A DNA stretch of 36,584 nucleotides, from the NCBI GenBank assembly GCA_005772955.1, contig SXID01000225.1, positions 1 to 36,584 on the forward strand. The letters run 5' to 3'. Within the stretch, counting starts at the first letter, position 1. Every line of letters begins with the position of its first letter. Made by a program: the position numbers and the translations under genes. The DNA comes from Planctomycetia bacterium. GTDB taxonomy: Bacteria > Planctomycetota > Planctomycetia > Gemmatales > Gemmataceae. A model generated the notes under the pieces. That model did no database searches, was not told where the DNA came from, and saw nothing but the letters and a program-made list of their open reading frames with translations. Of this stretch, positions 15,686 to 23,788 are shown piece after piece.

Positions 15686-16468
15686 CTACTCGCCCTCCGC
15701 ATTCGGTTCGCTCTTCTTCATCTGTCCGGCAGTCCAGAGGAGTTGGCGCGCGACGCCGTGCAGAATCTTCACCTCCTGCGGGGTCGGCATTGCGCGACCG
15801 ATCAGTTGACGCAGCGCGTGCATCAGCGAATCGCCCTTCTCTCCGAACAGATAACCGACCGCCACGAGCGCCTCCCGCAGATGCTCGAACATCCGGTCCT
15901 GGTCCGCGAACGGGGCGACGGCACGCTCTGGAGTCTCCGGTTGACCACGCGCTTCGTTCACCGACTTCGACCACGCTTTCCGCAGTTCGTAACAGCAGAT
16001 CGCGACCGCTTGTGCCAGGTTCAGCGAACTGAATTCCGCGTTCACCGGGATGCTCACCAAGCCGTGGCAGCGGCCGATCTCCTCGTTGTTCAGCCCAGTC
16101 GGTTCCGGGCCGAAGACGATCGCAACCGGTCCCGCTTCGGCCGCCGCGAGCAGTTCCGGCATCTTCTCGGCCGCAGTGCCGATCGTGCCCGAACGAAACA
16201 CGCCGGCGGTGAGTGACGACGTCGCGAGGCTGAACACGCAGTCGGTCAGCGCCGCACCGAGGTCCGGCATGACGCGAGCCGCATCGAGAATGGACAGGCC
16301 ATCCCTCGCCATGCGGCGGGCGTCGAGATCGCCGGTCGAGGCGTGGGGGGCGACGAGGACGAGATCGGAGAGACCGAAGTTGCGCATCGCGCGCGCGGTC
16401 GCGCCAAGGTTCCCCGCGTAATGCGGGCGCACCAGGACGACACGACAGCGAGAAAGGAGATCCGTCAT
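15686..16468 (-). CDS. trmJ: tRNA (cytidine/uridine-2'-O-)-methyltransferase, TrmJ type
   Basis: 260 aa. SPOUT/TrmH-fold signatures are all present: VVLVRPHYAGNLGATARAMR (10-29), FGLSDLVLVAP, VFGPEPTGLNNEE (motif 2), and IPVNAEFSSLNLAQAV with AICCYELRKAW (motif 3, the SAM-binding trefoil knot). The order and the C-terminal helical extension fit TrmJ, which 2'-O-methylates position 32 of tRNA using S-adenosylmethionine. Other TrmH-like substrates cannot be excluded. The gene is cytosolic, stands alone and is convergent with the SecA-like gene; the 50-bp gap between the stops contains cgcaac...gttgcg, a weak hairpin that might serve as terminator. Confidence 0.85.
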   Translation of the reverse strand: MTDLLSRCRVVLVRPHYAGNLGATARAMRNFGLSDLVLVAPHASTGDLDARRMARDGLSILDAARVMPDLGAALTDCVFSLATSSLTAGVFRSGTIGTAAEKMPELLAAAEAGPVAIVFGPEPTGLNNEEIGRCHGLVSIPVNAEFSSLNLAQAVAICCYELRKAWSKSVNEARGQPETPERAVAPFADQDRMFEHLREALVAVGYLFGEKGDSLMHALRQLIGRAMPTPQEVKILHGVARQLLWTAGQMKKSEPNAEGE

Positions 16469-16531
16469 GCCGTGATTTTAGCGGCGTTCCGGTCGGGTCG
16501 CACCGGGCACCGTCACAATGCCGGGTCTTTT

Positions 16532-16634
16532 CAAAGTAGTAGGCACACTTCGTGTGCCGTAGCTTCGCAACTCAATAACGCGTTGCGGTTCTGACTCGTT
16601 CAGCCACGGCACACGGAGTGTGCCTACTACTTTG
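16532..16634. repeat. Palindromic element A, second copy
   Basis: Arms 16532-16560 and 16606-16634 match as inverted copies with one mismatch and enclose about 45 nt. They carry the same caaagtagtaggcacac core as the copy at 7931-8044. The internal small hairpin is in opposite orientation in the two arms here, so the whole arm is inverted, unlike the first copy. The element lies between the sigma-54 activator stop and the trmJ start. Confidence 0.8.
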
Positions 16635-16649
16635 CAAGGCTCGTTGAGC

Positions 16650-18623
16650 CTACATTTCGGTCGCGGTGATCGGCTTGGGCGCGCCAACCGGACCCGGGGT
16701 GTTCGTCAGTGCATGCCGGTCGATGCCCTTGTCCTTCAGCTTTTTCAACTTGGTGTGGAGTGTGTCACGGCTGAGGTTCAACAACTTGGCCGCGTGGCTC
16801 ACGTTACCGTTGGTCTGCTTTATCGCCCGGCAGATGGCCCATGTCTCAACCTCGTCCATATCCAGGCTCGGCGGCACGTCAGCGGGCGGGCCGCCGACGT
16901 TCACCGGCGCGAGTTTGGTCAGCCCAGTCAGCGGGATCGCGTCGGCGTCGATTGTGTCGCCCTCACTCATCACCGCGGCGCTCTCGATGGCCGCACGCAA
17001 CTGGCGCACGTTCCCCGGCCACTGGTACGCCCGGAGATTCCGCATCGCGGCCGTCGTGAGTTTGAAATTCCGGCGGCATTCGTTGGACACCTTCGCCAGG
17101 AAGAACGCGGCCAGTTCGGGCACGTCCTCCGGGTGCTCGCGCAGCGGCGGCACGCGAACCTGAATCACCTTCAACCGGAAGAGGAGATCTTGCCGGAACC
17201 GCCCGGCGTTCACGTCCTTGTCGAGGTCGCGATGCGTCGCGGCCACGATCCGCACATCGGTCTTGATGTCAGCCGTCCCACCCACCGGACGGAACGCCTT
17301 GCCCTCGATCACGCGAAGCAACTTCGCCTGACATTCGAGTGATAGTTCGCCCACTTCGTCGAGGAACAGCGTGCCTTCGTCGGCTTGTTGGAACAAACCG
17401 GGGCGGTCGCGGTCCGCACCACTGAAGGCGCCCTTCTTGTAGCCAAACAGTTCCGCTTCGAGCAGTGTCGGCGCGATGGCCGCGCAGTTGACAACGACCA
17501 GCGGACCTTCCGCGCGGCGACTGTTGCGATGCAGCGCCAGCGCGACGAGTTCCTTACCAGACCCGCTCTCGCCCTGAACCAGCACCGTGAACGGTTGCGG
17601 CGCGGCGCGGAGGATATGCTGGCGAAGGAGGATGACGGCGTTGCTGCCGCCGATGATGTCGTCGGCCGCGGGGATGTGAGTGCGCAGGCGCGAGTTTTCC
17701 GCTTCGAGGGTGCGCCGCGTGCGGAGGATCTCCAGCCCGTGTGCGAGGAACCCGGCGACGGCTTCGATGAATCGCACGTCGCGTTCGACGAACGCGCGCC
17801 CGGTGCGGTACACGTGCAACGTCGCGAACGGCTCGCCCGACGCCTTCAGCGGGATGCAGATCGCGTCCGCGAACGCCGACAACGAGTCGGTCGGCGGGTG
17901 GGATGCGCTCAGGTCCGGGAACAACCAGACTGTCTTGCCGTTCTTCTGGGCCTGGGCTGTGAGTCGGCGGCTGAGCGGGATGTCGATCGCCGCCGACTCG
18001 GGCATCACGATCTTCGGGCCGGGGTTTTCCGGGTCGAGACTGAGATAGCCCGCCAGTTTCGCCGCAGTCTGATTCAGGATCGCTCGCAGCGCGAAGCTGA
18101 TCAGGTCGTGCGGAGTCTTGGTTTCGACCGCGCCGGTCATGAACTTGCACAGCGCGGTGAGTTCGTCTACGCGCAGTTGCTTCGCCATCTGATCCGGTGG
18201 CGGATCGGTCGATACAAGCCGGTCGAGCGGAACCTCGTAAACTTTTGTGGCGTTGTGAGGGCTTTCCTGGCCTACGCGGTTGGGCATCGTGTCCGGCGTT
18301 TCCTTGACCGGCTGCGGCGGGGACTTTGGTTCGAGAACGAACTTCAACACCACCTCGCCAATCTTGACCCGCTGCCCGTTGCCGAGTTCGGTCGCGCCGT
18401 TGACCCGGTGCCCATCCACGCGGGTTCCGTTAAGCCCGAAGTCGCGAACGTGCCAGCACCCGTCTTCGAAGTAGATCTTGGCGTGCGTGCGGCTGGCCAA
18501 CTCGTCTCGCAACACGATGGTGTTGTCGCGGCTACGACCGAGCGTGACCGGCTGTCCAGTCGGAGACAGGTCGAAGGACGGCGGCACGCATTCGCCGCCT
18601 TCAAGTGTGAGTCGCGCGCGCAT
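16650..18623 (-). CDS. FHA-GAF-AAA+-HTH sigma-54-dependent activator
   Basis: 657 aa from the ATG at 18623, with GGAG about 9 bases upstream; a TTG five codons earlier is less likely. An N-terminal FHA domain (about 25-97) shows LGRSRDN, SRTHAKI and DFGLNGTRV. A linker (100-145) leads to a GAF-like sensor (about 150-300). The AAA+ motor has GESGSGKE Walker A (351-358), GAFSGA at 399-404 in place of the usual GAFTGA, Walker B LFLDEVGE (419-426) and WPGNVRQLRAA (535-545). The Fis-type HTH is near DEVETWAICRAIK, NGNVSHAAKLLNLSRDTLHT. It should remodel sigma-54 RNA polymerase and sense phosphothreonine partners through FHA, linking Ser/Thr kinases to transcription. GAFSGA variants are known to occur and need not abolish function. 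Its target genes are unknown. It is divergent from leuD with a 226-bp spacer. Confidence 0.9.
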   Translation of the reverse strand: MRARLTLEGGECVPPSFDLSPTGQPVTLGRSRDNTIVLRDELASRTHAKIYFEDGCWHVRDFGLNGTRVDGHRVNGATELGNGQRVKIGEVVLKFVLEPKSPPQPVKETPDTMPNRVGQESPHNATKVYEVPLDRLVSTDPPPDQMAKQLRVDELTALCKFMTGAVETKTPHDLISFALRAILNQTAAKLAGYLSLDPENPGPKIVMPESAAIDIPLSRRLTAQAQKNGKTVWLFPDLSASHPPTDSLSAFADAICIPLKASGEPFATLHVYRTGRAFVERDVRFIEAVAGFLAHGLEILRTRRTLEAENSRLRTHIPAADDIIGGSNAVILLRQHILRAAPQPFTVLVQGESGSGKELVALALHRNSRRAEGPLVVVNCAAIAPTLLEAELFGYKKGAFSGADRDRPGLFQQADEGTLFLDEVGELSLECQAKLLRVIEGKAFRPVGGTADIKTDVRIVAATHRDLDKDVNAGRFRQDLLFRLKVIQVRVPPLREHPEDVPELAAFFLAKVSNECRRNFKLTTAAMRNLRAYQWPGNVRQLRAAIESAAVMSEGDTIDADAIPLTGLTKLAPVNVGGPPADVPPSLDMDEVETWAICRAIKQTNGNVSHAAKLLNLSRDTLHTKLKKLKDKGIDRHALTNTPGPVGAPKPITATEM

Positions 18624-18849
18624 CGCGAAACGCTCCAACGGACGCCCTGCCGCACTGTGATGAGAGAGGGCAGAGACAACGACTACCAGAACAACCGTTC
18701 GCTACGGAAAACTTTAGCATGCATTTTGCGTTCCGGAAGCCCGGTCCTTTCGGGGCAGGCGCTAAACCGGCCCGGACGAGTACGAAGGGTGTTGTCTCTT
18801 GCCCTCGTTGCCCTAACTAAGAAGAGGTCGTGCCCCGGAGGGAGTTTTC

Positions 18850-19419
18850 ATGCAGACCCGGATTGAAGGCGTCGCTTACGTGCTGGGCGACAACATCGAC
18901 ACCGACCAGATCATCCCGGCCCAGTACCTGACGTACAATCCGTCGATCCCGGAGGAGTACAAGATGTTCGGGAAGTACGCCCTCAGCGGCGTGCCCGACA
19001 CCGGGGCCGGATTGCCGAAGGGTCACGTCCCGTTCCACACGCCCGGCGGGGATGAGTACACCTCACCGTACACGATTATCGTCGGTGGGAAGAACTTCGG
19101 GTGCGGCTCCAGTCGCGAACACGCCCCGATTGCGCTCGCCGCGGCCGGCATCGTTGCGGTGGTCGCGGAATTCTACGCACGCATCTTCTACCGGAACAGC
19201 ATCAACGGCGGATACCTGACCCCACTCGAAACGAAGGACCGGCTCATCGAACGGGTTTGCACGGGGGACAAACTCGTCATCGACATCACCGCGGGCACGC
19301 TGACAAACACCACGAGCGGCGAGACGTTCGCGCTGTTCCCGCTGGGCGAGGTCGCCCCGATTTTGGAGGCTGGCGGACTGTTCAGTTACGCGAAGAAGGT
19401 GGGAATGCTTAAGGAATAG
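18850..19419 (+). CDS. leuD: 3-isopropylmalate dehydratase small subunit
   Basis: 189 aa. It shows LGDNIDTDQIIPAQYLT near the N-terminus, the swivel-domain motif of the aconitase superfamily, and GGKNFGCGSSREHAPIAL in the middle, the substrate-binding loop, followed by AEFYARIFYRNSINGG. The small subunit pairs with LeuC, which holds the 4Fe-4S cluster, to isomerise 2- and 3-isopropylmalate in leucine synthesis. The NIDTDQIIP-YLTYNP type is also used by homoaconitase and methylmalate dehydratase small subunits, so the substrate is not certain. leuC is not in the window. The ribosome-binding site GGAGGGAG is just upstream. Confidence 0.85.
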   Translation: MQTRIEGVAYVLGDNIDTDQIIPAQYLTYNPSIPEEYKMFGKYALSGVPDTGAGLPKGHVPFHTPGGDEYTSPYTIIVGGKNFGCGSSREHAPIALAAAGIVAVVAEFYARIFYRNSINGGYLTPLETKDRLIERVCTGDKLVIDITAGTLTNTTSGETFALFPLGEVAPILEAGGLFSYAKKVGMLKE

Positions 19420-19474
19420 TGGCGATGTGTTGTTAGCCCCTCCGGGGCGAACAACAAAACACAAGCAACGGCCA

Positions 19475-20413
19475 TTACTTCAACGGCGCCTCGTACTTCG
19501 CCAGATCGATCGGCGTCGCGCCGGGGATGTTCGGGCGGGTGTAGTATCGGCGGAACTCTTCCTGCGTGAGCGGCTGGTTGATCTTCGCGTTCAGCAGTTC
19601 CAATTCCATCTCGAACTTCTGCTCCTCCCACCGCAGCAGCACTTTCGTCGGGTACTGCACCGCGAGCGGCAGGTTTGTCCGCGGATCGGTGGTGCCGGTC
19701 TGTACCGTCTTTGCCTCCTTGATCTCCGCGAAGCAGATCAGCTTCCCCTTCGTATCGCGGATGATGTGTTTCTTCACCTGCGGCTTGTTGCCGGTGGCCG
19801 CGTCGCCGTCGAACACGATCTCCTTGACTACGGACACGCCGTTGGGCGTGACCGCGGGCCACTTCAGGGTGTACGTGCGGGTCTTCTCGTCGGGGGGCAG
19901 CACGGTGTACTGGTTGTTTGGCGGGAAGTGGGCCATGCCGAACGCTTGCATCACCCATTCCGGCTCAAAGGGAATCCCGCCGGGGATCTTCGCCTTGCCC
20001 GCTTCAAAGTCGCTGTGCGACGCGTACACGAACATCGGGTCGTTCGTCGGTACCTTTGCGTACACCCAGAACTGCTGGTCGTTGGAGCCTAAGTCCACTT
20101 TCGCGGCCATTGCCGCATCGCCGACCATGCGGAAGTTGCGCGGCTGGCTCGCGACGAGCGTGCCGCGCAACGGCGGCATCGGGATGCTGCGCTCGCGAGC
20201 GGTGACGCGTACGTCGGCGTTGGTGATGGAGTGGAGCCGGTCGGCGCGGTCGTTGAGGTACGCCACGAGCGGGTCGGGCGCGACCTTCGGCAACTCGCCG
20301 TTGCCGGTTTTGTCTTTGTGCAGATTCTTGCCGATGCTGTGTTCTTTCATCCACTCGCACCCGAGGGCGGGGCACAGCACGGCGGCAACGAAGATCAGGC
20401 GGAGATGGTTCAT
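19475..20413 (-). CDS. LolA-like lipoprotein (outer-membrane lipoprotein-sorting type)
   Basis: 312 aa from the ATG at 20413. MNHLRLIFVAAVLCPALGCEW is a signal peptide with a lipobox, so the Cys near residue 19 is probably lipidated. An in-frame upstream start at 20521 would run through the palindrome at 20442-20501 and is rejected. The body suggests an open half-barrel of the LolA/LppX kind: LNDRADRLHSITNADVRV, LRGTLVASQPRNFRMVGD, VDLGSNDQQFWVYAK and, late, EEQKFEMELELLNAKINQPL. LolA-like proteins carry lipids or lipoproteins across the periplasm, but no direct residue match can be claimed. It is the last of three minus-strand genes, 98 bp after the preceding one. Confidence 0.65.
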   Translation of the reverse strand: MNHLRLIFVAAVLCPALGCEWMKEHSIGKNLHKDKTGNGELPKVAPDPLVAYLNDRADRLHSITNADVRVTARERSIPMPPLRGTLVASQPRNFRMVGDAAMAAKVDLGSNDQQFWVYAKVPTNDPMFVYASHSDFEAGKAKIPGGIPFEPEWVMQAFGMAHFPPNNQYTVLPPDEKTRTYTLKWPAVTPNGVSVVKEIVFDGDAATGNKPQVKKHIIRDTKGKLICFAEIKEAKTVQTGTTDPRTNLPLAVQYPTKVLLRWEEQKFEMELELLNAKINQPLTQEEFRRYYTRPNIPGATPIDLAKYEAPLK

Positions 20414-20441
20414 TGGGGCACCGTGTTGGACGATCAACTCA

Positions 20442-20501
20442 GACGAGCCGGAAGCGTGAGCGACGGATTTGCTTTGCCGTCGCTCACGCTTCCGGCTCGT
20501 C
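20442..20501. repeat. Palindromic element B, second copy
   Basis: Arms 20442-20466 and 20477-20501 are perfect 25-nt inverted copies with a 10-nt loop. They carry gacgagccggaagcgtgagc, one base different from the copy at 8050-8125. It sits in the 98-bp gap between two minus-strand genes, 10 bp after the stop of the upstream one. Confidence 0.85.
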
Positions 20502-20511
20502 AAATCAAGAA

Positions 20512-21006
20512 TCATTCCCATCCGAGTACACGAAACACTTCGGTCTGCACGGTCGCGACCTGTTCGTCATTCAGTCGCGGATCGACCACGTGGTGGATCG
20601 CGCCACCGCGCGCGTCCCGCACAATCAGCACGTCGCGCCCGTTCGCGTCGCGGGCCGCGTCCTCGAACTTGAACCGCTTGCGCCGCATCAGTAGCAGCGT
20701 CGCGACGTAGCGGAAGTTCAGCCCGTCCGGGTCGGCGGAATCCTTGAGCCGGTCGAAACAGTCGAGCAACAGGTCGTCGTTCACGACCGCTTTACGCGGC
20801 TTGACTCCCGCTGGGGGCACTTTCCCGGACCAGTACGCCACCGCGTTCGCCGGCGCGCCCGGCCACGCGTCCGCCGAAAAATCAGCGCGGACCAACTTGC
20901 CCGCGCTTTCCGCGAGCACTGCGAAGAACCGGTCACCCGGCTTCAATTCGCGCCCGGTCGCGGCACACAGCTGTGTTGGACCCTGAATGTCGTAGTCGGT
21001 CGCCAT
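20512..21006 (-). CDS. Conserved hypothetical protein (planctomycete type)
   Basis: 164 aa from the ATG at 21006; a GTG three codons earlier is an alternative. No signal peptide or membrane segment is seen. The opening YDIQGPTQLCAATGRELKPG contains one Cys and looks like a small structural domain with half of a zinc-ribbon character. Helices follow (DDLLLDCFDRLK, then LNFRYVATLLLMRRKRFKFED). The end ARGGAIHHVVDPRLNDEQV is followed by VQTEVFRVLGWE. I recall similar proteins beside LolA-like lipoproteins in Gemmata relatives, which fits the neighbour at 19475-20413, but the function is unknown. It starts 55 bp after the thioredoxin-fold gene and is probably co-transcribed with it. Confidence 0.7.
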   Translation of the reverse strand: MATDYDIQGPTQLCAATGRELKPGDRFFAVLAESAGKLVRADFSADAWPGAPANAVAYWSGKVPPAGVKPRKAVVNDDLLLDCFDRLKDSADPDGLNFRYVATLLLMRRKRFKFEDAARDANGRDVLIVRDARGGAIHHVVDPRLNDEQVATVQTEVFRVLGWE

Positions 21007-21060
21007 CGCTGTCACTCATTCAAGTCAAGCATCGTACCCCTCGCGCGCTTCGCGAGACAA

Positions 21061-22584
21061 TCACGGTCGCGGGGGAGTTGGCTCACTTCCTGGGCCGGGC
21101 GCGCGGATTGTTCCGGCCGCGCCGTTCGGGGAAGGTGGGGGCAGCAGACGCTCTAACTGCGACTTCACCGACGAGCCGGTTTCGGCACCCACGCCCGCGA
21201 ACGTCCACTTCACCACGCCCGCCCCATCCACCACCGCGAACCGCGGCACCGATTCGACGCCGTAAGCGGTGTCGGCTTGCGCGCCGTCGTAGACAGGAAC
21301 ACTCAGCTTCCGTCGGTCGCGGTCCTTCGTTCCGGCAGCGAGATCGCCACCCACCGCAAGCGGCACCACGGCGACACGTGCCCCGTGCTTCTCGTACAGC
21401 GCGTTCGCAATCGCAAGCGCGAGGTCCGTCGTTTCGCTGCCGGGCTTGAAGAACACCAGCAGCACCGGCTTGCCGCGATTCTCGGAGAGGCGGAAGGTGC
21501 CCGCGGTGAAGTCGGGGGCGCTCTGATTCGGTTCGGGCCATGCAGGGAGCTTCTTGGGGCTGGTGAGCGGCGGTGCGGTCACGGACTCGCCCCGGCGCGC
21601 GGCGTCGAGTTGTCGGCGCACCGCGAGCACCGCTTCGCGGTATGGGCTGGAGGCGTCGGACTGTTCGAGGTAGGCGCCGAGTTTCTGCGCACGCGTCTCG
21701 AAGAACTTCGTCCCGTGCTTCACCGCGTCTGCGAGGAACGGGGCGAGGTCCGCGCCAGCAGAAAAGGCGGTCTCCACGTCGCACCGGTAGCGGTCGAACG
21801 TGCGCCCGATCACGCACGTCTTTTCCTTCAGTTCGTATTTCACCTCGACCCACGCCGCGAGTTCGGTCGCTGCCCCGTCGCGGTGCTTGATCACGCGATG
21901 CACCTTGCGCGCGGTGCCGTCGAGCGCGGACACCCACACCGCGTCGGCGCGGTGCCACGCGGAGTGGCCGCCGATTGGCTTCGCCCAGTTTGGGTCCTGC
22001 TGGTTCGCCACCAGAAGCGAACAGCGCTCCGCGGTCACGAAGTCGGTGCCCTGCGCCTGCCACACTTCCGCCGGTCGGTTCGGGTCGGTACTTGCCACCG
22101 TCCACGGTCGCTCAGGTGCGGACCGCGGGACGCGGGGGGGAAACATACCGAACTCGAAGGGTGCGAAGGTGTCGAGCGGGATCGCAGGGAGCGTGCGCGC
22201 CGGCGTCTTCGCGTCGAGTGTGAGCGGCGGCGGGCCGAACGGGTGGAGGTGGTGCGCGCTGCCGTCGGCGTGAACTCGGAGCAGGTCGAGCCGCGCGCCT
22301 GGAGGCGCCTTTTCCGCTCCGCCGCCGGTGACCGCGCCGACCGCGCCGGCCACCGCGTCGTCCTTACGGCGGAGTAGCGTGAGCACGGCCACGTCCACCC
22401 ACGCGTCTTTCTTTTCGAGAACGAGGACGCGGATTTCGAGATTCTGCGAGCGGCGGAACCGCGTGCCGGGGCGCTCGACCGCTTCTTCCACCGTGCCGGT
22501 GAATGTCAACTCGTCACCCTTTGCCAAACCCGTGGGTTCAGCGGTGGGACAGAGCAGAGCGAGAGCGAGGAATCCGCCGGTCAC
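21061..22584 (-). CDS. Exported protein with thioredoxin-fold C-terminus lacking catalytic Cys
   Basis: 507 aa from a GTG at 22584, chosen because GAAGAGG precedes it and a signal peptide follows (TGGFLALALLCPTAEPTGLA); the open frame to 22839 otherwise runs through a repeat. Residues 20-350 hold a beta-rich region of unknown family (WTVASTDPNRPAEVW, WVEVKYELKEKTCVIGRTFD). From 353 on there is a redoxin/AhpC-TSA-like domain: SAPDFTAGTFRLSENRGKPV, VFFKPGSETTDLALAIANAL (376-395), VPVYDGAQADTAYGVESVPRF (cis-Pro at P447). The position of the CxxC or peroxidatic Cys is GSETT, so there is no redox-active cysteine. A binding or scaffold role is more likely than disulfide exchange. It is first of a three-gene minus-strand run. 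Confidence 0.75.
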   Translation of the reverse strand: MTGGFLALALLCPTAEPTGLAKGDELTFTGTVEEAVERPGTRFRRSQNLEIRVLVLEKKDAWVDVAVLTLLRRKDDAVAGAVGAVTGGGAEKAPPGARLDLLRVHADGSAHHLHPFGPPPLTLDAKTPARTLPAIPLDTFAPFEFGMFPPRVPRSAPERPWTVASTDPNRPAEVWQAQGTDFVTAERCSLLVANQQDPNWAKPIGGHSAWHRADAVWVSALDGTARKVHRVIKHRDGAATELAAWVEVKYELKEKTCVIGRTFDRYRCDVETAFSAGADLAPFLADAVKHGTKFFETRAQKLGAYLEQSDASSPYREAVLAVRRQLDAARRGESVTAPPLTSPKKLPAWPEPNQSAPDFTAGTFRLSENRGKPVLLVFFKPGSETTDLALAIANALYEKHGARVAVVPLAVGGDLAAGTKDRDRRKLSVPVYDGAQADTAYGVESVPRFAVVDGAGVVKWTFAGVGAETGSSVKSQLERLLPPPSPNGAAGTIRAPGPGSEPTPPRP

Positions 22585-22948
22585 GGGCACCTCTTCCAAG
22601 ATGAGGCGCGAGCCATTCAGGAGACGAACTATAGCAACGCGAGCGAACGATACAACGCCAACCCCCTTGCCCGACGCAACCAGCGCAGATACCGTCCCCT
22701 GTGGGAATGAAAGTGGTTTGAAACTGCGCCACGCGGCGAAGATTGTGGTCTTCAGCCCCTGGAAGGGGCGCGGGCGTGGAGCCAGGGGTGGAGCGCAACC
22801 CCTGGTGGCGCGTCGCAGACACCCCAGGTACGGTCGCACGTCGGTAGTCGGAGTTACGTTTCGCTAGCCAGGGGTTGCGATGCGCTCCGCCCCTGGCTAC
22901 ACGCCGTCGCCCTCTCCGAGGGCTACATAAGCCAACGAGAGGTCTGTC
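22585..22948. other. Divergent spacer with imperfect palindrome
   Basis: No gene is recognised in these 364 bp between divergent genes. The arms at 22780-22805 and 22868-22898 are inverted copies around ccaggggt...gagcgcaacccctgg; the left arm lacks five bases present in the right one. A small hairpin gcccct/aggggc lies near 22755-22770. The promoters of both flanking genes must be here but are not identifiable. Confidence 0.6.
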
Positions 22949-23788
22949 GTGACTCTGCTGCTCGTGTTCGTGCTGCTGGTGGTCGGACTGACCGCGATGT
23001 TCCTGGGCATCACGGTCGTGGCGCACGGTTACCTGTACCAGGATCCAGCCCCACGCCTGCCGATCCGTGCGCTGATCGGCGGGTTGCTCCTCGGCGGCTT
23101 CCTCACGCTCTGGGCTACCATCGACAAGAGCCGGCCCGGCCAGTACGACACGTTCTTCAACTTCGTCCCATACACCACGATCGAGTTCACCGAGTTCGAA
23201 GCGGTGCGGTGGCCGATCGGCGGCGACCGGCATTTCAAGAAGGACGCGAGCGGCAAGGACGTGGAGGTGATCGTCAAGTTCAAACGCGGGGTCGGCGGGA
23301 AAGGCGCGCCCTTCGTGGAGGAGGGGACCAACGAGGCGTTCAAGATGAACACCGGGGACTACATGACCGGTGCGATTCGGGTGAAGGGGCCGGACGACTC
23401 CGAACCGGTGCGCTACAAGGCGATGGTGAACGAGAACCCGCGGACCAAGGCGAAGGAATACGCCCCGGAGCGGCGGTTCGTCGAGGAGAAGGGCAGTCGG
23501 TACGTCGAGGCGGTGCAACCCGGCACGCTGTTCGTGCCCAGTACCGGCACGATCGTGGTCTCTCTGCTGCTAAACTTCGCGCTGCTATTGATGTGGCTGG
23601 TGGTCACGTGGCCGGTCCTGCGGTACGCGTTCATCCACGCGCTCGGACTCACCGCAGTCGGCGCTCTCGTCACCATGTTGGCCCTGATGCCACTGCTGTT
23701 CAAATTTAACCGCCCGACGCCGAAACCCGCGCCCGGAGCGCCCGCGGTCGCGCTGGTAGACCCGTTTGACCAGCCGCGGTCGTCCTAG
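22949..23788 (+). CDS. Membrane protein of unknown function
   Basis: 279 aa from a GTG at 22949 with GAGAGG upstream. Two N-terminal helices are visible (LLLVFVLLVVGLTAMFLGI and ALIGGLLLGGFLTLWATI). A soluble, presumably extracytoplasmic domain covers about residues 60-190 (FNFVPYTTIEFTEFEAVRWP, then RHFKKDASGKDVEVIVKFKR). Two C-terminal helices follow (IVVSLLLNFALLLMWLVV and FIHALGLTAVGALVTMLALM), then a Pro-rich tail. No known domain is recognised. The stop overlaps the stop of the convergent gene in a shared CTAG. Confidence 0.7.
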   Translation: MTLLLVFVLLVVGLTAMFLGITVVAHGYLYQDPAPRLPIRALIGGLLLGGFLTLWATIDKSRPGQYDTFFNFVPYTTIEFTEFEAVRWPIGGDRHFKKDASGKDVEVIVKFKRGVGGKGAPFVEEGTNEAFKMNTGDYMTGAIRVKGPDDSEPVRYKAMVNENPRTKAKEYAPERRFVEEKGSRYVEAVQPGTLFVPSTGTIVVSLLLNFALLLMWLVVTWPVLRYAFIHALGLTAVGALVTMLALMPLLFKFNRPTPKPAPGAPAVALVDPFDQPRSS

